Shown here piece after piece: positions 1 through 5,227 of a DNA stretch of 5,890 nt. Position 1 is the first letter of the stretch, and each line of letters opens with the position of its first letter. The notes beneath the pieces are model-generated. The model had not been told where the DNA came from. It saw nothing but the letters and a program-made list of their open reading frames with translations, and searched no databases. The translations under genes and the position numbers were made by a program. Origin of the DNA: Chlamydiota bacterium. Its GTDB lineage: Bacteria > Chlamydiota > Chlamydiia > Chlamydiales > SM23-39. The stretch is from contig JAJFMM010000051.1 of NCBI GenBank assembly GCA_021772165.1, positions 1 to 5,890 on the forward strand, given 5' to 3'.

Positions 1-464
1 TGCTCCTCTATTTCCTGAAGCCCGTAGCCAAGAGGGATCTTTCCCTCCAGGATCTGGTTCAATAGATCGACAGTCGGTGCGTGAGACACTCCCGCTTGAC
101 GATCGTATCCAAATTCTTGCGGATCTTTGAGTACGACCTGCTCCGAGGGGCCTCCATGAGAGGTAACGAAAATATCCTGTACCAACCCGGAGTTGGAGAC
201 GACAGAGAGTGTCGTCGGCTTTTCGATCTCTTCCAGCATATTGACGAACGCGCTTCCCGTGCTCGGATCGAGACTCACTGAGAAGAGAGACGTATCGCCA
301 AAAACCTTTTCAACTGAACCGCCCTCTACTGAAATGCGGTTATGGGAAGACGTTGAGAATGAAGCGCTCTTGGGATGCTTTTCATCGATCACCCCTTCAA
401 CTAGCGCATAAGATGTGGTTGCCATCAAACAGGGGAGGGCGAAGCAAATTTTTTTCCAAAGCAT
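1..464 (-). CDS. traK: TraK-like F-type conjugation secretin-family protein, N-terminal part (cut by window edge)
   Basis: This gene is open from ATG at 464 to the left edge, giving about 154 codons, and its 3' end lies outside the window. The first 20 residues form a signal peptide: a Lys-Lys start (MLWKKIC), a hydrophobic core and a cleavage site ending Ser-Tyr-Ala. The exported part contains the stretch NRISVEGGSVEKVFGD followed by LDPSTGSAFV and a segment of the type LSVVSNSGLVQDIFV. That resembles the N-terminal domain of F-plasmid TraK, the periplasmic VirB9-like/secretin-like component of the outer-membrane core complex, which works with TraB and TraV. The start codon lies one base after the traE stop and is preceded by a GAGG Shine-Dalgarno, which supports this start and co-translation. 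Identification rests on motif resemblance plus its place after traL and traE, the F order. Confidence 0.8.
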   Translation of the reverse strand, partial: MLWKKICFALPCLMATTSYALVEGVIDEKHPKSASFSTSSHNRISVEGGSVEKVFGDTSLFSVSLDPSTGSAFVNMLEEIEKPTTLSVVSNSGLVQDIFVTSHGGPSEQVVLKDPQEFGYDRQAGVSHAPTVDLLNQILEGKIPLGYGLQEIEE

Positions 465-465
465 G

Positions 466-1029
466 TTAAGCTTCCTCTTTTTTCAAGGATGTAAGGTAAA
501 GTTTTCCGTCCCTGCACTGAAATTGCAGGGTATATTTTTTTCGGCTCTTTTGCGCACAGAAAGCGGCAGAGCCCTTTTTGCCCACCAAAATGGTCGATTC
601 GCCTTCCACGACGAAGGCTTTACGCGAAGGATCGGCGTAGCTCGTCTCCGCTTGGAACCTGAAAACCTGGGAGTTTTTCAGAATGGAGTCCTGCTCTTGT
701 AAGAGCAGCTTGCGAAATGCGTGATACGATGCCGGGTCGACATATTCCAGAATCATCCGGTTGCGCTTCTCGACATCCGATGGAGTGCGATTCAAGAGCA
801 AATCGGACAGAAACAGTCCCATTTTTTCGACATAGCCGCTAGAGACCGCACTCTCTTCGATCCAATAGGAAGCACCGTTCGTCGGAACGATCACAACCCT
901 TTCCTTCTTTGTAAACAGGAGAATCGAAAGAAGAATGGCGACAAGTGACAGTGCAGAAGAAAAGAGAAGAAATATATTCCTCTGACTAACCAATTTTTTA
1001 ATGTTTTTGTTCAGAAATGAATGATCCAT
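466..1029 (-). CDS. traE: TraE-family conjugal transfer pilus assembly protein
   Basis: The product is 187 residues, almost the length of F TraE (188). A short cytoplasmic N-terminus is followed by one transmembrane segment at about residues 19-40 (IFLLFSSALSLVAILLSILL). A soluble periplasmic domain follows, as in the TraE/VirB8-like inner-membrane subunits of F-type type IV secretion systems. TraE is needed for pilus assembly and bridges the inner membrane to the core complex. The pattern of a hydrophobic anchor, then a helix with MGLFLSDLLLNRTPSDVE and a Tyr-Val-Asp-Pro motif, matches the family layout (compare LSFIALRLNVSSETV and YIRPGA in F TraE). ATG at 1029 lies one base after the traL stop, and the TAA at 466-468 lies one base before the traK ATG, so the genes look translationally coupled. 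The ribosome-binding site is weak, consistent with coupling. Confidence 0.87.
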   Translation of the reverse strand: MDHSFLNKNIKKLVSQRNIFLLFSSALSLVAILLSILLFTKKERVVIVPTNGASYWIEESAVSSGYVEKMGLFLSDLLLNRTPSDVEKRNRMILEYVDPASYHAFRKLLLQEQDSILKNSQVFRFQAETSYADPSRKAFVVEGESTILVGKKGSAAFCAQKSRKKYTLQFQCRDGKLYLTSLKKEEA

Positions 1030-1030
1030 G

Positions 1031-1330
1031 CTATTTCAACCAGATGCGTTTATGTGATGGGGGCAACTGGATCCTGAGGATCCGGTTGAATCGCCTTGTC
1101 GGCAGAGACCAGTAGAGGTAACGAATCCCATAAAATTTCGGGAATCTCTTCACCCCTTTTTTCAACAGGGAAACAGCAACAGCTCCCACAGCGGGCACAA
1201 TGATCAGGCTGTCGACCAGGGCACCGATAAATAGGGGCGTCAGGTAAGCGATCAGATCGCCTGTTGTAAAAGACAGGAACCGAACCGGATTGTCCAGATG
1301 CTTGAGAAGGGGTTGAGTAGTAGTTTTCAT
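1031..1330 (-). CDS. traL: TraL-family conjugal transfer protein
   Basis: The product is 99 residues, close to F TraL (91). It opens with LLKHLDNPVRFLSFTTGDLIAY, which fits the TraL N-terminus where a short cytoplasmic segment leads into the first membrane stretch. Two hydrophobic segments lie at about residues 25-45 and 46-57, followed by a basic region (KKGVKRF) and a Tyr-Trp-Ser-Leu-Pro motif like the YWYMP of F TraL. The end, PPSHKRIWLK, parallels the family C-terminus (F: FRQWIK). TraL is a small VirB3-like inner-membrane protein required for pilus assembly. Its ATG is 4 bases after the prepilin stop with no clear Shine-Dalgarno, and its TAG is 1 base before the traE ATG, so it is the middle member of one polycistronic message. 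Confidence 0.87.
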   Translation of the reverse strand: MKTTTQPLLKHLDNPVRFLSFTTGDLIAYLTPLFIGALVDSLIIVPAVGAVAVSLLKKGVKRFPKFYGIRYLYWSLPTRRFNRILRIQLPPSHKRIWLK

Positions 1331-1334
1331 AGGG

Positions 1335-1649
1335 TTAGAGATTGGAAATCAACTCTACTACTTTTGGAAGGAAGCATACGGCCAATCCTAATCCGCCATA
1401 AATTAGCAAGGGACGGATGGATCCCGACATAAAAGCCTGGAACAAGCCAGCACCAAAACCAAGAGTCACAGCAATCTTTCGAATAACAGGGCCAAAAAGA
1501 AGGTCTTTGATTTTGGTTGTTTCGGTAGTAAGGCTTTTTAGGTCTTCCTCAGTGGTGCAATAACCTTGCGTTTGCGCGAGAAGACCTAGCGCTAATACGG
1601 CTACACAGATCGTCTTTGGGTTTTGTAAAATTCGAGTCATCTTTTTCAT
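1335..1649 (-). CDS. traA: TraA-like prepilin (F-type conjugative pilin precursor)
   Basis: The product is 104 residues when started at ATG 1649, which has GGAG 5 bases upstream (1655-1658). The frame stays open upstream to 1727, but that extension overlaps a promoter-like repeat whose second copy is non-coding, so I prefer 1649. A long signal peptide is visible: a basic start (MKKMTRILQNPK), then a hydrophobic run (VAVLALGLLA), with cleavage probably around residues 29-31. The mature part, about 75 residues, has a short charged N-terminus (TTEEDLKSLTTETTKIKDLL) and two hydrophobic helices separated by a small polar turn (SGSIRP). This is the layout of F TraA pilin, which is about 70 residues after processing. 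It is the first gene of the operon, directly before traL as in F. The primary sequence is not conserved enough to name from motifs alone; position and topology carry the call. Confidence 0.72.
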   Translation of the reverse strand: MKKMTRILQNPKTICVAVLALGLLAQTQGYCTTEEDLKSLTTETTKIKDLLFGPVIRKIAVTLGFGAGLFQAFMSGSIRPLLIYGGLGLAVCFLPKVVELISNL

Positions 1650-1700
1650 TGTTTCTCCATTTGTGGCCCGCCATCGATTCATCTCGAATTGAGCGGCGAT

Positions 1701-1776
1701 AAAAATTAATGAGGTAGACTTTGGCATACTGAAGCGCGTATGTCAATATGAAATGTCGTAAACGCACAAGTATGCT
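1701..1776. repeat. Regulatory-type direct repeat, copy A (upstream of the prepilin gene)
   Basis: This 76-bp block aligns with 2240-2316 in the same orientation with about 60 of 77 matching positions and one gap (hand count). The best-kept parts are the edges: AAAAATTAATGA at one end and TAAACGCACAAGTATGCT (1759-1776) at the other, which differs from copy B at one base. Between them lies TGTCAA, read on the minus strand as the -35 box. Copy A also has a 7-bp inverted repeat, GCATACT at 1724-1730 and AGTATGC at 1769-1775, which copy B lacks on one side. A conserved element upstream of a -35 box suggests a binding site for a shared regulator. Confidence 0.7.
1718..1746 (-). promoter_or_regulatory. 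Candidate promoter of the tra operon (copy A)
   Basis: On the minus strand there is a perfect TTGACA (1741-1746). After 17 bases comes the weak -10-like CAAAGT (1718-1723), preceded by TGC, an extended -10 pattern. The predicted leader to the prepilin ATG would be about 60 bases. The same arrangement recurs at 2257-2286. The -10 match is poor (3 of 6), so the call rests on the -35 box, the spacing and the conservation of the duplicated block. Confidence 0.42.
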
Positions 1777-2012
1777 GATGAGAGGTTGGGATGGACAGGA
1801 TCCGCTGTATAGAATGGGTTTTCATTTTAAGATGGTTGTAATTGTTTCGAATCAGAAATAAACAGAAGATTACCTGCATATTTTGAGACGAAACTGTTTA
1901 AAAAATGTTGCCGTTGAGGAATGAGCTTTTAAAATGATACTTAGATTTTGAGTGTCGTTTAAATAAAATGGATGACTCAGATCCCTCCCTATAAGAGAGG
2001 GATGAGATTTGA
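1777..2012. other. Non-coding stretch between the tra promoter block and the small membrane-protein gene
   Basis: This is AT-rich sequence with no convincing reading frame on either strand. The only structure I can point to is the stem-loop at 1981-2003, listed separately. This gap, together with the one at 2318-2498, would be a reasonable place for an origin of transfer beside the tra genes, but I see no recognisable nic site. Confidence 0.5.
1981..2003 (-). terminator. Stem-loop after the small membrane-protein gene, terminator-like
   Basis: ATCCCTC (1981-1987) pairs perfectly with GAGGGAT (1997-2003) around a 9-base loop, and can be extended by CTC/GAG across a small bulge. It starts 9 bases past the stop at 2013. 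On the minus strand the nearest T-rich run (TTTTATTT) is about 12 bases after the stem rather than directly after it. It may therefore be a weak terminator, an mRNA-end stabiliser or chance. Confidence 0.35.
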
Positions 2013-2150
2013 TTAGTTTGATATGTTCTTGAATTTTTTTTCATATCTTTTCAAAGCGCTTACACAAGCGCTGCGTATAAAAAACCATCCAATGACTATT
2101 GATCCAATCCAAACGAGAAACGCGGATCCAACTGCTAAAAACTCAAACAT
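2013..2150 (-). CDS. Small single-span membrane protein, 45 residues, function unknown
   Basis: The frame runs from ATG at 2150 to TAA at 2013. It has a near-ideal ribosome-binding site: AAGGAG at 2158-2163, 7 bases before the ATG. The product begins MFEFLAVGSAFLVWIGSIVI, so one transmembrane helix spans about residues 4-27. It ends in a basic cytoplasmic-type tail (KRYEKKFKNISN), suggesting an N-out/C-in protein or a small membrane-anchored regulator. I do not recognise the family. The region upstream carries copy B of the promoter block that also precedes the tra operon, so the gene may be expressed together with conjugation functions, for example as an entry-exclusion, pilus-accessory or toxin-like peptide; none of these is shown. 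The strong Shine-Dalgarno and the hydrophobic-then-basic layout make it more likely real than chance. Confidence 0.6.
   Translation of the reverse strand: MFEFLAVGSAFLVWIGSIVIGWFFIRSACVSALKRYEKKFKNISN
2055..2072. repeat. Perfect 7-bp inverted repeat inside the small gene
   Basis: AGCGCTT (2055-2061) and AAGCGCT (2066-2072) flank a 4-base loop, ACAC. The hairpin is GC-rich within AT-rich surroundings and lies in codons for Ser-Ala-Cys-Val-Ser-Ala-Leu. It could be an mRNA hairpin or a protein-binding palindrome, or simply a coding coincidence. Confidence 0.6.
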
Positions 2151-2239
2151 ATTCTTACTCCTTATTAACTATGTTTTGACTTGTGTTTTCTATAGAAATC
2201 ATTTCACTATCCCATCAATTTTTCATTTAGAAATGCGAG

Positions 2240-2316
2240 AAAAATTAATGAAATAGAGTTTGGCAAAAGGAGGCGTTCTGCGTCAAGATGAAAGGGCATA
2301 AACGCACAAATATGCT
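2240..2316. repeat. Regulatory-type direct repeat, copy B (upstream of the small membrane-protein gene)
   Basis: This is the partner of 1701-1776: same orientation, about 78% identity and one single-base insertion. The conserved end TAAACGCACAAATATGCT (2299-2316) differs from copy A at one base. Weak resemblance may continue past the block, since both copies are followed by GGAT-rich sequence with a TGTATAGA/TGTAGATAG-like string (about 1790-1815 and 2380-2400). That suggests an originally longer duplication. Confidence 0.7.
2257..2286 (-). promoter_or_regulatory. Candidate promoter of the small membrane-protein gene (copy B)
   Basis: On the minus strand, TTGACG (2281-2286) is followed after 18 bases by CAAACT (2257-2262), again preceded by TGC. 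The leader to the ATG at 2150 would be about 100 bases. The arrangement parallels copy A. The -10 box is weak, so the call depends on the duplicate. Confidence 0.38.
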
Positions 2317-2317
2317 A

Positions 2318-2498
2318 ACCCGCAAGCGAGAGTAAAGGAGGGACGAAAAATTTTATTAGGATAGGTTCTCAGAGGGTGAATGGATTCGGTGTAGATAGCA
2401 TTTAGACAGTCAGGAAGAGAGACAAGCGAGTGCAGGTCGTGAAGTCTTTCATGCGGGAATTCGCGCTCCCCCGATAGATCACTGTTTCTAGTTTCTCA
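2318..2498. other. Stretch without recognised genes
   Basis: I find no plausible gene on either strand. Short open stretches on the minus strand lack ribosome-binding sites and read as low-quality protein. It lies between promoter block B and the IS-end-like sequence, and may be the far flank of an old insertion. Confidence 0.45.
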
Positions 2499-2537
2499 GG
2501 GCGTTGTTGCATAAATAGTTGCTGATAAGGTTCCTCT
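2499..2537. mobile_element. Possible solitary insertion-sequence end (IS5-like) fused to a broken gene
   Basis: The plus strand begins GGGCGTTGTTGCATAAATAG at 2499, which resembles the terminal inverted repeats of IS5-type elements (GGCGTTGTTGCA... pattern). No matching opposite end and no transposase gene are present in the window. The sequence abuts the point where similarity of the neighbouring reading frame to EamA-type permeases stops, as expected for a leftover end after internal deletion. The exact right boundary is a guess. Confidence 0.4.
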
Positions 2538-2666
2538 TGCCTTGATGAGTACGCGGCCGAATCAAATTGCGATGGCATTCAGTGTGGTGAGGGCATACAT
2601 GTTCAGGAGAAATTGCATGCCGAAAATAGATCCGGTTAGGATCAATAGCGCATATCTCCCAAGCAT
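2538..2666 (-). pseudogene. N-terminal remnant of an EamA/DMT-family permease
   Basis: Translation from ATG 2666, 14 bases after the hdcA stop, gives 34 residues up to TGA at 2562-2564. The product is a hydrophobic helix with the pattern of the first membrane segment of EamA (drug/metabolite) transporters: ILTGSIFGMQFLLNMYALTT then LNAIAI. Reading through the TGA in the same frame continues FGRVLIKA, which fits the conserved segment after that helix in the family. After that, resemblance ends at the IS-like sequence. The gene therefore looks broken twice, by a nonsense codon and by insertion or deletion. GAGG lies about 9 bases before the ATG. It was probably the third gene of the hdc operon, perhaps a transporter. 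The family call rests on one helix only. Confidence 0.42.
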
Positions 2667-2680
2667 TGGTTAGTCCCTCA

Positions 2681-3526
2681 TCAGCTGAAGTTCTGCTCTT
2701 TTTCCCATTCAGGCAGACTCATGGAGAGCAGTGACTCTGGGCCTTTCTTTGGAATCGCGTTCTTTGCCATCACGATATAGGGAGCGCACGTTAAAGCGCA
2801 GCCTACATGGCCCTCTGGAATCCACTCTGTTTTATATCCAAGAAAGATCTCTTTATACTTTACATCTGAATCGTCTCCGCAGCGAACGATACTGGTCGCA
2901 ATCTTTTCCATAAGACCGTAGAGATAGGTGGCTCTTGCCTCTTCGCTGTCTGCTGGGATAGAGTCTCCGGCATCTTCAATGAATAGATTGGAATCTTTCG
3001 TTTGATCTTCTGCAATGGCAAGAGCGATCGCACACCAGATGGAATTGGGACCCTTTATCGTATTGGATTTGACCGCGCAGGCGACATGAGCGCCCGGTAA
3101 GAGAGGAAAGCGTCTCTGTTCCTGGGTGCCAAAGATTCTTGTGCCGGCATCTAAAAGAGGATCGACCGGATAGATTGGGATTTTGGTGCCATCCTTTCTT
3201 TCTCTTTCGAAGAGAGGTTTTAGGGTGCCGTTGGCGATCGATTCATGTTTCGCTACATCATAGCCCCAAACGAGGCCGTTGAGTCCGTTGAAAGAGGAGG
3301 CTGCAATCATATTGATCTGACCCACGTAGGAGCCATTTGTCTCCGCGCGATCGTAAGAGACGATGCCTTCCAGCACTTTGTCCATATCGGCTTGTACTTT
3401 GCCGGTTTCGAGTTTGAGTACGGAGATGTAGCCCAATCCACTGGCTCCCGGATTGCCGTAGCCATCTGCAAAATCATCAAAAGGTCCGATGGCGCCTTTT
3501 ACAATCTCTTCAGGTTTTAGGATCAA
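2681..3526 (-). CDS. hdcA: Pyruvoyl-dependent histidine decarboxylase proenzyme (EC 4.1.1.22)
   Basis: This enzyme converts L-histidine to histamine and CO2, using a pyruvoyl group made by self-cleavage instead of pyridoxal phosphate. The 281-residue product follows the Lactobacillus enzyme (about 310 residues) along its length as I recall it. Residues 54-69 (GIVSYDRAETNGSYVG) contain the conserved Tyr58-Asp59-x-x-Glu62 of the substrate site. Residues 75-80 (AASSFN) hold the Ser77-Ser78 processing site, predicting a 77-residue beta chain and a 204-residue alpha chain whose first residue becomes pyruvoyl. LFIEDAG at 181-187 supplies Glu184, equivalent to the catalytic Glu197. SLPEWEK near the end matches the family tail (TMPEWLEK). 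Arginine decarboxylases of the pyruvoyl type are much shorter (about 160-195 residues), which argues against that reading. The start is TTG, with GAGGAG 8 bases upstream, inside the end of the antiporter gene. No hdcB-like maturation gene is visible. Confidence 0.9.
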   Translation of the reverse strand: MILKPEEIVKGAIGPFDDFADGYGNPGASGLGYISVLKLETGKVQADMDKVLEGIVSYDRAETNGSYVGQINMIAASSFNGLNGLVWGYDVAKHESIANGTLKPLFERERKDGTKIPIYPVDPLLDAGTRIFGTQEQRRFPLLPGAHVACAVKSNTIKGPNSIWCAIALAIAEDQTKDSNLFIEDAGDSIPADSEEARATYLYGLMEKIATSIVRCGDDSDVKYKEIFLGYKTEWIPEGHVGCALTCAPYIVMAKNAIPKKGPESLLSMSLPEWEKEQNFS

Positions 3527-4916
3527 TGTTCGATCTCCTCTTTTTAAAAAATGCGATGATGAACGGCGGAGCCGATAAGATGACCACTCCTAAAATCAAA
3601 AAAGCCTCATAAAAAAAAACACTGCCGGTCTCGAGTTGCTCCGGAGGAACAAAGCCGATGAAAAAGGCGAATATCGAAGCTAAAATACCCATTCCGGCAA
3701 CAAGCCACATCCCGAAATTGCCTCCCGGCACTTTGTAAGGGCGCTCTATATTTGCTTCTGAATAGCGAAGACGGATCGCGGCGGCAAACATGATGATGTA
3801 GATCAATGTGGTTAGCTGAGCCGTTAAGGCTGTGATGATCCAATAGGAGGAGCTGACGGTGGGCATCAATAAAAAAACGGATGAAAGCACTGTTACAATG
3901 ATGGCTTGAACAATCAAAATGAAAACAGGCATCCCTTGTTTATTGCATTTTGTAAAGACTCGAGGCAGATACCCTCTTCTGGACGTCACCAAAAGCCCTT
4001 GGCTCGGGCCTACAATCCATGTGCTAAGCATAGCTAGCGTTCCGACAATCAGGAGTCCTCCAAATACATTTGAAGCCCAATGAAGTCCTAATGGATCTAA
4101 AAATGCGTTGATGGCCTGCATCATTCCGGCAACAAGGCTGATTTTTTGACTGGGTACAACAATCGCAATCGAAAGTGTGCCTAAAATGAAGATCAATAAA
4201 ATGATGGAAATCGCGTAAAAGATCGCTTTGGGATAATTCTTATGCGGCTCTTTAACTTCCGATGCGTGAAAGGCTACAACTTCAATTCCGGCAAGCCCTA
4301 ACAATACGCCTGAGAAGAAGACTAAGTTGTTTAACTTCATCTCCGGAATAAGAGTGGATGGGTCAAGACTCATTTGCGATGGATGCCCCGAAAAGAGCCA
4401 AACGCATCCCAGGGCAATGATCGCTACGCCTGGAATAATCGTTCCCGAGATCACACCAATGCTGCTAATCAATCCGGATGCTTTCATCCCCAAAAAATTG
4501 ACGAAGGTGCAGATCCAAAAAACAAGGAGCATGACGGCAACGATAAAATAGCGGTTCTCTACAAGGGTCGGCTGGATCACATAGGCGAGAGTCGCCGCAA
4601 TGAAGGATAGGGCTGTTGGATTCCAAACGACGTTCATAATCCATTCCAGCCAGATAGCTAAAAATCCATACTGCTCACCAAAGGCTTCGCTAACCCACAC
4701 ATAAAGACCGCCTTCTTTGGGCCATGCAGTAGAAAGTTCTGCTGCGACTAACGCCGTTGGAATGAAAAACACGAGGGCAGCCACGACATAGAAGAAAATA
4801 GAACCCAGGCCATAACTGGCTGTCAGCGGGAGATTGCGCAGACTGATGATCGCCGAAACGGCAATCATAGAGAGTGTGAATGCAGAAATTACTTTTGGTC
4901 GATCGGATCCTTCCAT
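3510..4916 (-). CDS. APC-superfamily amino-acid antiporter, probably histidine/histamine exchanger
   Basis: The product is 468 residues and strongly hydrophobic, with about 12 transmembrane segments. Near the N-terminus are SLRNLPLTASYGLGS (25-39) and the APC signature AELSTAWPKEGGLYVWVSEAFG (residues 59-80, with Pro66, Gly69-Gly70 and Tyr72). Around residues 306-330 it has a GPSQGLL...SRRGYLPRVF...NKQGMP stretch typical of the glutamate/GABA-antiporter (GadC-like) group. The C-terminus is short and basic (KKRRSNIDPKT), without the long GadC C-plug. Transporters of this group exchange an amino acid for its decarboxylation product. The directly downstream, overlapping hdcA makes histidine in and histamine out the likely pair, as for HdcP in lactic acid bacteria; this is inferred from context, not from substrate residues. 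The start at ATG 4916 has only a weak GGA ahead of it (ATTGGAAAAATG). Confidence 0.85.
   Translation of the reverse strand: MEGSDRPKVISAFTLSMIAVSAIISLRNLPLTASYGLGSIFFYVVAALVFFIPTALVAAELSTAWPKEGGLYVWVSEAFGEQYGFLAIWLEWIMNVVWNPTALSFIAATLAYVIQPTLVENRYFIVAVMLLVFWICTFVNFLGMKASGLISSIGVISGTIIPGVAIIALGCVWLFSGHPSQMSLDPSTLIPEMKLNNLVFFSGVLLGLAGIEVVAFHASEVKEPHKNYPKAIFYAISIILLIFILGTLSIAIVVPSQKISLVAGMMQAINAFLDPLGLHWASNVFGGLLIVGTLAMLSTWIVGPSQGLLVTSRRGYLPRVFTKCNKQGMPVFILIVQAIIVTVLSSVFLLMPTVSSSYWIITALTAQLTTLIYIIMFAAAIRLRYSEANIERPYKVPGGNFGMWLVAGMGILASIFAFFIGFVPPEQLETGSVFFYEAFLILGVVILSAPPFIIAFFKKRRSNIDPKT
3524..3540 (-). promoter_or_regulatory. Ribosome-binding site and TTG start of hdcA within the antiporter gene
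   Basis: GAGGAG (3535-3540) sits 8 bases before TTG (3524-3526). The hdcA frame overlaps the final 17 bases of the antiporter gene, including its TGA. No ATG or GTG lies in frame near the expected N-terminus, and TTG gives a protein that begins about where Lactobacillus HdcA does. The overlap suggests translational coupling, which would tie enzyme level to transporter level. Confidence 0.75.
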
Positions 4917-4957
4917 TTTTCCAATTAATCATAAAAAGAAGGCGGAGGCAACAATGA

Positions 4958-4987
4958 ATGTTAGTTTTAAGTGGAGTTAAAAGTCAT
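4958..4987 (-). promoter_or_regulatory. Weak candidate promoter for the antiporter-hdcA unit
   Basis: On the minus strand, ATGACT (4982-4987) and TAACAT (4958-4963) are separated by 18 bases. Each matches 4 of 6 consensus positions, and the leader to ATG 4916 would be about 35 bases. It lies at the edge of the transposase remnant, so the operon may now be transcribed from sequence left by the insertion. Matches of this quality arise easily by chance. Confidence 0.22.
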
Positions 4988-5227
4988 CTCATGAGGAGGT
5001 CTCTATTGAGATCAATGCAAGTACTGGTGATGTGGCGATTTTCCGTGAGAAAATGCACGGCCAGATTGATAGCTTGGAATTATCCCAACCTCATCAAGAA
5101 TGCCGCTTCTTGAGCGAACTCCCTTCTCTTTGCGTGACTGGTTAGCATGAGGGAGGTTCATGGATTTGGCTAAGAGCTTTAGATGATGAGTGGATTTAGT
5201 GGAGGTTCCGTGCGTGCCCGATGACAC
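4980..5227 (-). pseudogene. Decayed IS66-type transposase fragment
   Basis: One minus-strand frame gives, at 5104-5015, GILDEVGIIPSYQSGRAFSH followed by GKSPHHQYLH. This resembles the IS66-family transposase core, where a G-I-L-P..F.GRAVHDGW.SY pattern leads to C.HALCNAHHLREL. Here the frame meets TGA at 5012. A shifted frame continues CIDLNRDLLMR and another stop, a plausible degraded form of the LCNAHLLREL segment. The HDGW motif is altered and the catalytic region is incomplete, so this is a non-functional scrap. It separates the hypothetical gene at 5179-5643 from the antiporter gene. The family call is by pattern only, and the outer limits are approximate. Confidence 0.45.

Noticed and set aside
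1650..1727. Upstream extension of the prepilin frame to 1727 (130 residues)
   Set aside because: The extra codons overlap the promoter-like repeat, the second copy of which is non-coding. The extension lacks a ribosome-binding site and would bury the signal peptide, while ATG 1649 has GGAG at ideal spacing.
1724..1775. GCATACT/AGTATGC inverted repeat as a terminator or operator on its own
   Set aside because: The arms are 38 bases apart and only one arm is kept in the second repeat copy, so the conserved 18-bp element is a better candidate binding site than the inverted repeat.
2023..2256. Plus-strand open frame of 77 codons
   Set aside because: It lies antisense to the better-supported 45-residue gene and across repeat block B, has no Shine-Dalgarno, and all neighbours are on the minus strand.
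3245..3520. Plus-strand open frame of 91 codons opposite hdcA
   Set aside because: It is a shadow of the strongly conserved hdcA frame; composition and lack of start signals give no support.
2681..3526. Reading hdcA as the chlamydial-type pyruvoyl arginine decarboxylase (aaxB)
   Set aside because: The product is too long, and its SYDRAET, AASSFNG and FIEDAG motifs match histidine decarboxylase rather than arginine decarboxylase.
4374..4610. Plus-strand frames within the antiporter gene
   Set aside because: They are shadows of a clear 12-TM transporter frame, with no ribosome-binding sites.
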